Shown: positions 18,893 through 28,846 of the stretch, piece by piece
Position numbering within the stretch: position 1 is the first letter of the stretch
Layout: every line of letters starts with the position of its first letter
Assembly: GCA_034522175.1 (NCBI GenBank)
Contig: JAXHLQ010000001.1
Location: 62,001 to 126,000, forward strand
DNA: 64,000 nt
Direction: 5' to 3'
Source of the DNA: JAIPDZ01 sp034522175
GTDB taxonomy: Bacteria > Desulfobacterota > DSM-4660 > Desulfatiglandales > Desulfatiglandaceae
The notes under the pieces: model-generated
Databases searched by the model: none
Told to the model about the DNA's origin: nothing
Seen by the model: the letters and a program-made list of their open reading frames with translations, nothing else
Program-made: the position numbers and the translations under genes

Positions 18893-21240
18893 TTATGGGT
18901 ATATCCTGACCCTCGCGCCTTCTTCAATAGTCAAACCCGCTACACCATTTACAAAAGGCGCCTTGAAGGTAACATCGGCATTGCTCTTAATGGTCACTCC
19001 CGGACCGATGGTGATGGATTCCGTACACTCGCATACGGTTGTGGTCCCGCCTTCGAAAGTCTTATTTTGAATGACAATCGCACCACCCGAGCATGTCGAT
19101 TCAAAGCTCACATCACTCCCGTAAGCAGTACCCACACTATTCGTGGCATATGCCCGCACATGATAGGTTGTCAGCGGACTCAGCCCCGTTATGGCGCTTG
19201 TGAAACTCCCAGTGCCTGTTCCATCCGTTGTCTTGTCGTTGGATACGGTCGGATTGGCAGAGGTACTCCAGCAGACACCCCGGGCAGTGACAAAAGCACC
19301 GCCGTCAGAGGTCACATCGCCGCCACTCGATGCACTGGTGGCGGTAATAGCCGATACCGCTGTCGTCGTGACGGTCGGGGTGGTCAGGGTCGTAAAACTT
19401 ACATCACTCCCATATGCCGTACCCGCACTATTCGTGGCGTATGCCCGCACATGATAGGTTGTCCCCGGACTCAGCCCCGTTATGGCGCTTGTGAAACTCC
19501 CAGTGCCTGTTCCATCCGTTGTCTTGTCGTTGGATACGGTCGGGTTGGCAGAGGTACTCCAGCAGACACCCCGGGCAGTGACAAAAGCACCGCCGTCAGA
19601 GGTCACATCGCCGCCACTCGATGCACTGGTGGCGGTAATGGCCGATACCGCTGTCGTCGTGACGGTGGGCGGCGTGGCCGGAAGTAACGCTTGATACCAT
19701 TCATCAGCCATAGCGTGGTATCCATCCCAATTCGGGTGAATCCAATCCCCACAGTGCCAGGCATCCCAATTCCCTCTAAGCCTCCAGTACTGTTCGGCGA
19801 GGGTGACGCCTTTGCTGGCAGCCAAGTTCCTTATATCAACATTCCAAGTTTTTATCCTGTTATCATATTGATAGGTACCGTCGGGGTTGCCGTCCGGTAT
19901 CAGGGTTGCGAGAATCGGCGTGACCCCAGCGGCCCAGCTCTGGTCGATCATTTGGTCCAGGTTATGGATGGTAGTAGTAGATTCCCACCAAAGCGGTCGG
20001 TCATTGGTGCCCTCCAGTATGAGAACATACGATGCATCGGGGTCACTCACGACGGATGGCAGCCTCTCCACGCCACCGAGAGTGGTCTCCCCAGCCACCC
20101 CCCAATTCAAAACCGGCACGCCCAGCAGGGTATTCAACCTGGGTTCATATCCACCGACATTCATTCTTCCATTTCCATATTGCTCTTCATATGGATATCC
20201 CTGGGTAATGCTGTCACCGAAAGCCAAAATCACATTCTCCTGTGAACTCGTCACCCTTTCGGGCAACTCCGTGCGGATTGGAGCGCTTCCTTCAATCAGC
20301 CCCTCAAGATCAAAATATCTCATCGGAATATTTGTCAACCGACCCCTCCCCACATAGACGCCCGCCTTCTTCGGGTCCGGAATATCCTCCGGAAGCCCGG
20401 GGATCTGCCCTTGCTTCCCCGATTTATCTGCACCTTAAATAGATTGTCCGCATCACATTCAATTTCGTCACTCCATCGCCAGACTGCTTCAGATTGGTCG
20501 TAGGCCCACTCTGAGCAGTAGGGGTTGTACCGGGTTCCATCGAATCCATACCAGCTAACCCACAGGACGCCGTTCGACTTAGTTCCGATAAGGGGCAGAA
20601 CGTCGGGCGAATCATCACCCCGGTTCACCTTCGAGGCCGGTTCCCAGCCCTTACCGTCCCATCTCGAGAAGAATATATCACTCTGATTTTTCCCATCATT
20701 CCCCTGCCAAACGATCCACGGCCGGTGATCCTTGTCCACAAGGATGGACGGCGCCGAATTGTGACGAAGATTCGTCGGTATCTCTTCGGCTTCTGACCAT
20801 CCTGCTCTTGTGGAATATCGATAAAATAAGCTGCTCTGGTTTTCCCCGCAAGCGCTCCAGACCACCCAGCTAACGCCATCGTATCCCCGGGCCACGGACG
20901 GCATGGCCACATCCTTGACCGAATCGGACAGGACCTGTTTGTCGCTCCAGCCGGACTCAAACCGGGCGCTGTAGTAGATATGGAACTTTCCTCCCTCATA
21001 TTCAGGCCATACAACAGCCGCTTGGCTGACAGGAGTTGCCTCCTGACCCGACGCCTTTAGGGTGACCCCCAAAAACATTAGACACACCGAGGCAATGAAA
21101 AAGCATTCAAAATGCTTCCCAAACACGTTTGATGCCAGCTTTCTCCCTTTTCCGTGCCTCCTAAGCCAAGACCTTTTACAAACCTTTTTAAATGACGCCC
21201 CGAATCGATAACTTCGCTCTAAACTCCACATCTGAAACAC
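18893..21240 (-). pseudogene. Secreted propeller-SGNH hydrolase-Fn3-like protein, copy 2 (one frameshift)
   Basis: Tandem paralogue of the preceding protein with the same layout: signal peptide (VFGKHFECFFIASVCLMFLG), propeller-like repeats (HIYYSARFESGWSDKQVLSD, WIVWQGNDGKNQSDIFFSRW), SGNH hydrolase (GDSITQG, NWGVAGET, GTND, CGDWIHPN), two Fn3-like repeats of 97 residues and the same cap. The frame break near 20415 is at a different place from copy 1: the homologous sequence is one base shorter at GGGGAAG, after VQINRG. It then resumes as GVYVGRGRLTNIPMRYFDLE. The first 40 codons before the signal peptide may not be translated. The catalytic Ser, Asp and His are kept, so function is possible if the shift is a sequence error. 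Confidence 0.82.
19111..19668. repeat. Tandem 291-bp repeat encoding two Fn3-like domains
   Basis: In copy 2 the sequence from CATCACTCCC at 19111 recurs from 19402, a 291-bp period (97 codons) with very few differences. Each unit encodes VSAITATSASSGGDVTSDGG to HVRAYATNS. Copy 1 has only one unit. Confidence 0.85.
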
Positions 21241-21331
21241 TCCTGAACCAGAATTAATGATGAGCGCCCAGAGGACCGGCCAGCGTACTCCCCTCTTGGC
21301 AAAACAAACCCCAAAACCTCAAAGCGTTGTC

Positions 21332-22561
21332 TTAACGGTCTTCTGCCCCGGGTCTGCCCATTCCTACCGCACGACGCATCAACCCAGGGACTCTGTGTTT
21401 CCATAATGAAACTCCCTGATAAACCACGCGGCCACGATTCAAAATGGCATTAATACACCGTTTAAACACATGCTTTTTCTTTTCTGTGAATGAAGCAAGA
21501 AACAGACAACTGATGAAAGTAATCCCGAAAAGCAAAACAACATCAAGCAGTGACCCTGCACTGTGCCTTAAAAGCGCACCATAAAACAGAAGCAATGGAA
21601 AATGGAAAAGATAAATCGTGAAGGTGCAATTCGCTAAATATCGTATAAAATTTTCTCCTTTAAACAATCCGGATTTAACAAAATTAATTTCTATATATTT
21701 TATGCTTATTATATTCAACAAAATACAGAATGCCGTCATATAGCTAAACACAAAATTGCGTGAAAACATAAGTTTTTTATGTAAATCGTCTCCTATGAGG
21801 TTTCTTGTTATCGCATCGATCGGATCCTCAAATGGCAAAAAAATCAAAAATAGAATGGGACTTCCCCAAAAAATAAGATTGGCGATTTTTCGGCTCAAGA
21901 CCTTGTTTCTATGAAACCGGTAGCCCCAAACCCCGAAGAGCCAAGGAACCATCAAGAGTAGAATTTTGGGACCAATCAGCACGGAAATGAGAATGATCAA
22001 CAGATACTTCCTCTTCCCCTCAAGAAACATTGCAAAGCCGAAGAGTAAATAATACCAAAATTCATGACCCAAAGACCAGAAGGGACCGTCTGAAAAGTAC
22101 TGTATATTAAGAAACCATAGTTGTTGTGAAAAAACGAAATGTATAAAGGCTCGAATTGCTGGATAGGTGCTCGGCTTCAGATATTCTCCATAAAAAGTCA
22201 TATCAACATGCCCACCAATGAAATCCAATATCGGGACGATGAGTAACGCCGGAACGATGACTGAATAAAGCCTTGCGAATCTCGCTGTCATATAGGATCT
22301 AAATCCATTTTGCCTGGTATCGGTAACAAAGGCAATGACATACCCGCTTAAAACAAAAAAGAAGAGAACACCGACCTGTCCGAATCGACCCATAAAATCC
22401 ATGTGATGGCCTGTAAATCGTTCAAAGGACAGATGTGAGAATAGAACGAGTAAAGCGCTCCCAAATCTGATCAAATCCAGATATATTGATGTTTGCCGAT
22501 TCATCAGGCTACTTCCATAACCGAAAAGCGCTTTGTTATATCCATGTCCACCACCATTCAC
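21332..22561 (-). CDS. Acyltransferase 3 family membrane protein (OafA/YrhL-like)
   Basis: About 409 residues with ten or so helices. It shows family marks: YLDLIRFGSALLVLFSHLSF with the catalytic-type His, GRFGQVGVLFFFVLSGYVIA, RFARLYSVIVPALLIV and FWSLGHEFWYYLLFG. Such inner-membrane enzymes move acetyl or other acyl groups onto O-antigen or capsule sugars. Codon 20 (Met, at 22504) is the more likely start, because GGAAG precedes it and the family begins close to that point. It opens the surface-glycan part of the window, next to the secreted SGNH proteins. Confidence 0.88.
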   Translation of the reverse strand: MNGGGHGYNKALFGYGSSLMNRQTSIYLDLIRFGSALLVLFSHLSFERFTGHHMDFMGRFGQVGVLFFFVLSGYVIAFVTDTRQNGFRSYMTARFARLYSVIVPALLIVPILDFIGGHVDMTFYGEYLKPSTYPAIRAFIHFVFSQQLWFLNIQYFSDGPFWSLGHEFWYYLLFGFAMFLEGKRKYLLIILISVLIGPKILLLMVPWLFGVWGYRFHRNKVLSRKIANLIFWGSPILFLIFLPFEDPIDAITRNLIGDDLHKKLMFSRNFVFSYMTAFCILLNIISIKYIEINFVKSGLFKGENFIRYLANCTFTIYLFHFPLLLFYGALLRHSAGSLLDVVLLFGITFISCLFLASFTEKKKHVFKRCINAILNRGRVVYQGVSLWKHRVPGLMRRAVGMGRPGAEDR

Positions 22562-22700
22562 TGAAATGAATGCGGTACTCTTACCAAAAAAATAACACTC
22601 GCTGGGTTTGTTGCAACGAGATAGTAAATGACAAAAAAAGGCAAAGTGCGATTTAAAATCATACCGTTAATCAGTGTGAAGCCCGGACCTACCGACCTTT

Positions 22701-23529
22701 TCAGCTATTTTTCCTCAAAATGATCATCGGGAAAGCACCCAAGTGCACTGCTATTGTAGGACATCGTTTTTCAAAACCATACGCTTTTTCAAAAATCCAT
22801 TCGCCGACTCTGTTATCCGGTATTAATAGCTTTGACTCAAAAGCCGTAAGCCCTCTCCATGGTCTAATTTGTATTTCACAAACATCATTAAACCGCTTCC
22901 ACCAGCCAATGCGATACGCGTGGTAGTATAAAAACGCTTCACTCTGACTATTTTCACAATTAATATATCTTTATAAGTAATATAAAGGGTTTTAAAAGCA
23001 CACTAAGGGGTCTCAGGGAGTTTGCATAAACGATAATCACGTTTTGATTCGGTTTAATCACACGGATCAACTCTCTGACTGCTTTTTCCTGCTGTGTTTT
23101 ATCGATATGATAGATAGTATGCAGGCTTATTGCGCAATCAAAAACATCATCTTTGAAAGGTAAATTGATTAAATCACAGTTGAAATACTCACCGTGTTCC
23201 TGAATTTTCATTTTAGCTTTTTCTAAAGCTTTTTTAGATATATCAACACAATATCTTTTCTCACAATTTTCAGAATATTCCAGGTATTCAGAAAACTGAA
23301 TGGGACCGGATGCTGCATCGAGCATATATTTCCCGCTTTCAGGAATGTACTTCAAAACTCTCCTTCTACATTTACTTACGTAGTTTTTGGCTGAAGGCCG
23401 AAGATCTTCCCATAAGTTTGCATCCTGTGTATTCCCGCCCTCTTCGTCCCATCCAAATGAATCATAAAAATCTTTGGCCTTTTCCATTGGCGACATTTTA
23501 GCCTTTTCACTGTATGAATATAGCTCCAT
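22701..23529 (-). CDS. Class I SAM-dependent methyltransferase (one frameshift)
   Basis: N-terminal frame 23529-22960 has the SAM-binding core: GKYMLDAASGPIQFSEYLEY (motif I), YCVDISKKALEKAK (motif II), LPFKDDVFDCAISLHTIYHI (motifs III-IV), with the usual post-motif VRELIRVIKPNQNVIIVY. The frame stops after LLIKIY, but the next frame carries on as ENSQSEAFLYYHAYRIGWWK and FEKAYGFEKRCPTIAVHLGA to a stop at 22701. The whole protein is about 275 residues, the usual length of this type. Probably methylates a sugar or lipid intermediate. Neighbours are glycan genes on the same strand. Confidence 0.8.
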
Positions 23530-23641
23530 ATAACTTTTCTCTCATTCAATTAATTAATTTGCTCTCTCGGACTTCGAATGACAGAAAGCTTGTTGAAGGT
23601 TTCAGGATTTGCTATCCAAGATTATTCAAAAGCGGCTTGCC

Positions 23642-24574
23642 TCATAACCTTCCCTTTGGTGAAGGGCCGCATAAATCCTTGTGTAGTTTCGAAAAAGTAA
23701 CGATCCTGCATTCTTCCCTTTCGAGCACATAACGGATCATTTTTTTCCAAGCTTCAAAGAACCTTTCATCCAGCCCATTCCAGTCAAAGAAATATTCCCA
23801 ATGATGGTTGACAATTATAATGATATCGTTGTTCTCAAAAGCGTCAAAGAATTTATGTGCCATTGCCTCTGGCGTGTAAAACCGGCTGAAAATGTACCCA
23901 GGATGTTCCAGGATGAGAAAATCATCCCACCGCGATACATTCTTTGCAATTTTTCGCATTTTGAAAAGTCCATTTAAATTATGACGCAGCACATTCAACG
24001 TAAATCTCCGTCTTATTTCACCAAGGACGCTTTTCAACAAGTTGAATCGCCACAATGATATGCCTTCGAAATTTTCCTTTAGCGCCTTAATCGTCACAAA
24101 GGAAGCGCTATCCGAGGGTGGTACAAAAAATTTCGGTTTACCGTTAAAAAGCTGGGCGATAATGCGGAAGCCTTTTTCCAGCTTCATGCGAATACGTGTC
24201 TCATCATAAATCGCAAATTCGTTCCTTTTTCCAACATGGTTGTGATCATACCCGTGTTGTGCAATCTCAATATGCGCCTCCAGACTCCGGATCAGCCTTA
24301 ACAAATCTCTATTGCTTTCAAAGCTGCTCTCAACATTTTTGCCGCGATATTCAGGCGGAATCATGGGTGAGAATTTCATCTTCATATGATGACGATAAGG
24401 GCTGTAAGGAGAATTCGAATCATATGTTATACTTGTTGACATTTTTGGTATGACAGAGAAATTGACCGGATGGCCAGCATTGAAGAGATCTTCGTAGAGC
24501 TTTTCGACCATATCTCTCCTGGTAAAAGGACTGATATCATCCTCCCGAAAAAGTATATATTTTCTGCTATTCAT
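23642..24574 (-). CDS. NodB/DUF2334-like polysaccharide deacetylase
   Basis: 310 residues. The N-terminus KYILFREDDISPFTRR has the Asp pair, and EAHIEIAQHGYDHNHVG has the HGxDH metal-binding motif of the carbohydrate esterase 4/DUF2334 group. The later strand FVPPSDSASFVTIKALKENF fits the family's FxPP motif. No signal peptide, so it may act in the cytoplasm on an N-acetylated sugar intermediate. It lies 14 nt downstream of the acetyltransferase gene in the same run. Confidence 0.78.
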   Translation of the reverse strand: MNSRKYILFREDDISPFTRRDMVEKLYEDLFNAGHPVNFSVIPKMSTSITYDSNSPYSPYRHHMKMKFSPMIPPEYRGKNVESSFESNRDLLRLIRSLEAHIEIAQHGYDHNHVGKRNEFAIYDETRIRMKLEKGFRIIAQLFNGKPKFFVPPSDSASFVTIKALKENFEGISLWRFNLLKSVLGEIRRRFTLNVLRHNLNGLFKMRKIAKNVSRWDDFLILEHPGYIFSRFYTPEAMAHKFFDAFENNDIIIIVNHHWEYFFDWNGLDERFFEAWKKMIRYVLEREECRIVTFSKLHKDLCGPSPKGRL

Positions 24575-24588
24575 TGATATTTTTCTCC

Positions 24589-25140
24589 TTATCCGGTTTT
24601 GGACAAATCGGAATGAATTTCAGGCGGGGCACACATAACAACCGATCCCGCAGGTATGGACTGGACGACAACCGCGTTTACGCCAATCTTTGCGTTATCC
24701 CCCACACGTATGTCACCCAAAACCTTTGCACCGGCGCCAATAAGGACGTTATTACCGATAACGGGTGCTCGATCGGTAAGAAAACTTTTCTCCCCGATAG
24801 TAACATTCTGAAGTATAACAGCATTTTTCCCGATTCTTACGGTGTCCCCGATGACAACACCTACCCCGTGAGCGATACGGAGACCTGAGCCGATTTCCGC
24901 CCTATATGAGATATCAACCGATGTAAGAAATATATCGAGCCTCTGCAAAATGGAAGGTATAAACCGGATTCCCTTTCTGAAACAACAATGGGCCATTCGA
25001 TAAATCACAACAGATAGAAATCCATTATCCAAGAGGACGCCCTTCACAAATAAAATGATTGACGAGGTCTTTTTATCAAACTTAAGGCGATGGATATCGC
25101 CTTTCAAATTCTCAAGCATCTCTCTTTTTGCTATTCTCAA
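24589..25140 (-). CDS. CysE-like hexapeptide-repeat O-acetyltransferase
   Basis: 183 residues. A helical N-terminus is followed by left-handed beta-helix hexapeptide repeats (YRAEIGSGLRIAHGVGVVIG, VRIGKNAVILQNVTIGEK, VIGNNVLIGAGAKVLGDIRV). The catalytic-type His in IAHGVGVVIG is as in serine O-acetyltransferases. In a glycan locus this family often acetylates sugars. The start overlaps the end of the glycosyltransferase gene upstream by about 29 nt, a sign of translational coupling. A second Met seven codons in (25119) is possible. Confidence 0.85.
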   Translation of the reverse strand: MRIAKREMLENLKGDIHRLKFDKKTSSIILFVKGVLLDNGFLSVVIYRMAHCCFRKGIRFIPSILQRLDIFLTSVDISYRAEIGSGLRIAHGVGVVIGDTVRIGKNAVILQNVTIGEKSFLTDRAPVIGNNVLIGAGAKVLGDIRVGDNAKIGVNAVVVQSIPAGSVVMCAPPEIHSDLSKTG

Positions 25141-26230
25141 TGATTAATTTAAACATTTCATCATATTTTTTCGAAACATTCTCCCAGCTGAATGCTTCCG
25201 CCCTTTTTCTTGGTCTGTCGTTAAAATCCGTTCTTTCGGCTTCTTCTAAAGAAAAAGCATATTCTTCAATATTTGAACAATCACAGAGCATTCCTGCATC
25301 CTCAATGAGCTCCCTTCTCGTCTCATCGTACGTCGTAACGATCGGTTTGTTGCATGCCATGGCTTCGATATACACATTTCCAAATGCCTCCCCACTTGAC
25401 GGAAGGGTAAAGACATCGCACAAATTATAATAAAATGGCATTTCAGAAAATGAAGCGCTGGTCAGAAAAAACCGTCCTTTTTCCCCCAGTAGCTTTTCTC
25501 CGAGGTTTAAAAGATCGTGCTTCAATTCACCGTCTCCAACCAACAACAGGCTTCCCCGCTCTAACTTAGCCACAGCTTTTATGGCGAGGTCCATGCGTTT
25601 GACGGGCTCAAAAGCTCCCGCAGCAAGAAAGATAGGCCTTTGTAAATTATAGGGGTCCAGCTGGCAAGAAGGCACGAATTGTTCAATATCAACGGCATTC
25701 GGAATATAGGTAATTCTTAATTGTTTGAATCTTCGATTTAAGCTTCTCTTCATCATTTGGGTATGAGCAATGTATGCATCAGGGCGTTGGGATGCGCTCC
25801 AAAGCTCCCATTTACCGTATTGAGCTTGTTGTATGACAATGAATGGGATGCCTCTCAACATCCTCAAGATGTTGCAACATAATGCCCCCCAGACCTCAGT
25901 AACTGAAATAATGAGATCAAACTTCCCCCTAAAGAGCGTCCTGAAAGCAGATACATTCGCGCTAAGCAATTCCACACTGAGAGGATCGAGGCAACAAAAG
26001 TTAAGAAGTCGTTTTACACAAGGAATTCCGTAAAAAACATTCGTAAAAGAACAATCTCTTGAAATCGTCCGAATTTTTCTACAATGAGAACTAATTTCGC
26101 GACGACAAAATATATTGATATCGTATTTGTTTTGAAGCCGCTGGGTCAATTCAACAACAAATCTCTCGGTTCCTCGATTGATCATTCCAATTCCGGGAAC
26201 AATAATTCCGATTCGATACCGTTCTTTCAA
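25112..26230 (-). CDS. Glycosyltransferase family 4
   Basis: 372 residues, GT-B fold. The N-terminal domain begins IGIIVPGIGMINRGTERFVV, and the C-terminal donor-binding domain has AAGAFEPVKRMDLAIKAVAK and the EX7E motif in SGEAFGNVYIEAMACNKPIV. Retaining enzyme that adds a sugar from a nucleotide-sugar to the growing glycan on the cytoplasmic face of the membrane. It is downstream of the flippase gene and overlaps the acetyltransferase gene. Sugar specificity cannot be read from sequence. Confidence 0.9.
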   Translation of the reverse strand: MKERYRIGIIVPGIGMINRGTERFVVELTQRLQNKYDINIFCRREISSHCRKIRTISRDCSFTNVFYGIPCVKRLLNFCCLDPLSVELLSANVSAFRTLFRGKFDLIISVTEVWGALCCNILRMLRGIPFIVIQQAQYGKWELWSASQRPDAYIAHTQMMKRSLNRRFKQLRITYIPNAVDIEQFVPSCQLDPYNLQRPIFLAAGAFEPVKRMDLAIKAVAKLERGSLLLVGDGELKHDLLNLGEKLLGEKGRFFLTSASFSEMPFYYNLCDVFTLPSSGEAFGNVYIEAMACNKPIVTTYDETRRELIEDAGMLCDCSNIEEYAFSLEEAERTDFNDRPRKRAEAFSWENVSKKYDEMFKLIIENSKKRDA

Positions 26231-26275
26231 AAGCTTTCTTTATCTCGCAATCAGTTTGGACTTCGCAAAGACTTG

Positions 26276-27746
26276 TTATCGGTTAAATAGTTCTCCTCTT
26301 AAGCTGAATCCGGTCAGCGCTGATCTAATAAAAGAAGAAAACAAATTTCCAAACATTTTATAATACAATATGCTAATTATTAGGCATGACAATAAAGCCG
26401 TGCTCAACTGAAGTATAGGCTTTGTCCCCCCCAAAAAACGAAACAGCCCAAAACAGAAAAATGAAATTGCATAGATCTTGGTCATGTTCCAAAACAGAGA
26501 CCCGATTTCCTTCTTTTGATAAATCGATAACACCTTGACAATGGATGGAATGCTACCCAATACAAAAAGCTTACTGTACGCCATTCCGATTGTACCAAAT
26601 AATTGTGTGAAAGCTATGCCTAGACCAACCAATACCAAAAGACTAAGACCTGAGCTCAATAGAATTATTTTATCGTGATGCAAAACTTTTAACAGCTCTA
26701 TCCCCATTTTTGAAATCGGGTCGATAATCGGTGAAAGAGAAAGAATTGTCACGAGGGGAATTATGGAAATCCATTTTTCACCAAATAACAAATTTATGAC
26801 AATATCAGCATTAAAGAAAAGAAATGCACAAAGCGGGACCTCCAAACACATCAGGGCAATGGTGCTGTATAGATGTGCTTTTACCAAAAGTTCCTTATTT
26901 CCCTTTAATTGCACCATCGCCGGGTACACAACGCGATAAATTGATGGATAAATAATTTGCGAAGGCACCATAAACGCAACAAAATAGGCCATAAAATAAA
27001 AGCCCACTTCTTTTTCAGATAAAATTGCTCCGATGATCCCATTGTCGACATATTCCCATGTGATGGTAAACGCCCATACCAAAAATAGAAATGCGCTTTT
27101 CTTGATGAGGTATCCGGTATTTTTGAATTCTAGATTTATCCCAATCTCATTTCTAAAGATAACCCAAATCAATACGGTGAATACAATCTGACCCGTTATA
27201 TGTCCAATGATTAGGCTCCAGATTTCATATCCTAGAAGGGCCAGAATAATACTAACCCCTGCCATGACAACCCCATTTAATATTTCACAAATAACCGTTC
27301 TCTTAATTTGTAACTGCTTCTCAGCAAAAACTTTTGGTACAACACCCAATCCCTCGATTAAAATAAAACAGGAGAAAACGCGCAATAGATCAGGAAGACT
27401 GGAATTAAATAGGGAAGAGAGCGGCGCAAGGATCTGTACTATTAGAATCACAAGCGTTGACATAACCATTTCGATGACGAGCAAGTTGCCATAAAGGTTT
27501 CTTTTTTCGCGAACGATATGAAATGGAATGCCTAAAATCTCTGATAGCCCCACAGATTGTTATGATTAACAGCAATTCTGCGAAAATGCCCCATTGGTCC
27601 GGTGCAATGAGTCTGGCAAGCAGTACTCTGGAGCCAAACCTTATCCCCATTCTACCAAAATGCGCCACATAAGAACTTGCTAACGAGACAACAATATTCT
27701 TGTTTAGCCGAGTGTCATTTCCGATTTTCTCATCCAATTTGGACAT
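26276..27746 (-). CDS. Wzx-type polysaccharide flippase (one frameshift)
   Basis: The first frame (27746-27405) starts the protein: NIVVSLASSYVAHFGRMGIR, FGSRVLLARLIAPDQWGIFA. It breaks near 27545-27560. The second frame (to 26276) continues GLSEILGIPFHIVREKRNLY and about ten more hydrophobic helices (YFMAYFVAFMVPSQIIYPSI, MGIELLKVLHHDKIILLSSG). The pattern is that of oligosaccharide flippases of the MATE/MVF superfamily, which turn lipid-linked repeat units to the periplasmic side. About 475 residues when joined. Its presence points to a Wzx/Wzy-type polymer in this locus, though no clear Wzy was recognised. Confidence 0.85.
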
Positions 27747-27970
27747 ACCTTTTTGTCAAAAAGTGTTTGCAAGTAATTTCAATTCAGGAAGGGAGTAGCG
27801 TTCGGAGTCCTTGGAACGATAGGCATGATAGCCTCACCGGAAAGACTTTCCTGAGCCGATCCCAATCCGTGGTAAGGGAGGGACACCCTATTACGATGAG
27901 CTTAATTCAGTGGTGGGCAAACACATAAGAATTCCCATTGGTTACATGGCTGGTGGTTGTCAAAAACCAC

Positions 27971-28843
27971 TTAAGTGATTTTGTTTTTTCGAAAAAGCGT
28001 ATAATATAGCCAGAATTTAATCATAAAAATCCCTGGCATGGTATACCAGTATTTACGAAGTGTTGGGTGCTGGTAAAACAGTCTGATGCAAAAGTACAAT
28101 GATTTGAAGGGCGAACTAAAAAATAAAAGCCATCTATGCGAAGCGAAAAATTCTGTTTGGATAGTTAGATCGGGATATTTGTGCAGTAGATCAAAAAAGC
28201 CGTTAGCATACGACTCGACATGTTTGAGGACAGATTCCATAGAACTCCTGGAAGGATGATGGGATACAACCGCTCTTGGTTCAAAGCCCATTTTGTATCC
28301 CCTATTTCTCAACCTTATACCGAAATCAAAATCCTCACCGGTTACCAACCGCTCATCAAACCCCCCTATCTCTACAAAGGTATCTTTGGTAATGCAGAAA
28401 CTCAACGTACCTAAAACGTCGCCCTCATACACACCCCGCGGTCTATCCGAAAGCATGAAATAAAAACATGTAATATTGTCACACAGCGTCCAATAGTTAG
28501 CTGCATCGAAGGTAACAGAACCTCCTACTGCACCGTATCCCTCTTTGAGCATTTCAACCAGGTAAGTCATCCAGTTCTTCCCTGTTATGCAATCAGCATC
28601 AGTAAAACACACTATCTTACCGGTTGAATGGTGCACCCCAAGGTTTCTTGCCTGTGCTGGATTGAGAATATCCTTGGTCTCAATAAATTTAATTTTATTT
28701 TTCTGTATCAAATTATATTTATCCTTACCTACAACAATTACTTCATAGTTCATATGAGGCGTAATATTTTCAAATATAGACTTTATTGTCTTATCTATAA
28801 TAGGAGAATTTAAATTAGGAATAACTATTGATATTTTATCCAA
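27971..28843 (-). CDS. Glycosyltransferase family 2
   Basis: 290 residues, GT-A fold. ISIVIPNLNSPIIDKTIKSI starts the nucleotide-binding domain, CFTDADC holds the DxD metal site, and GEDFDFGIRLRNRGYKMGFE contains the ED acceptor motif. A hydrophobic C-terminal stretch (LLFFSSPFKSLYFCIRLF) suggests membrane association. It lies 3 nt downstream of another GT2 gene in the same direction. Confidence 0.9.
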   Translation of the reverse strand: MDKISIVIPNLNSPIIDKTIKSIFENITPHMNYEVIVVGKDKYNLIQKNKIKFIETKDILNPAQARNLGVHHSTGKIVCFTDADCITGKNWMTYLVEMLKEGYGAVGGSVTFDAANYWTLCDNITCFYFMLSDRPRGVYEGDVLGTLSFCITKDTFVEIGGFDERLVTGEDFDFGIRLRNRGYKMGFEPRAVVSHHPSRSSMESVLKHVESYANGFFDLLHKYPDLTIQTEFFASHRWLLFFSSPFKSLYFCIRLFYQHPTLRKYWYTMPGIFMIKFWLYYTLFRKNKIT

Positions 28844-28846
28844 AGA

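Noticed and set aside
16854..19687. Long plus-strand open frames of 266 and 319 codons antisense to the SGNH proteins
   Set aside because: They arise because the Fn3-like repeats lack antisense stops; the two are near copies only because the underlying repeats are, and the minus-strand frames have real domains.
27747..27970. Possible small inserted element between the flippase and GT2 genes
   Set aside because: A GTGTTTGC motif occurs inverted near both ends, but the match is short and no target duplication or coding piece is visible.
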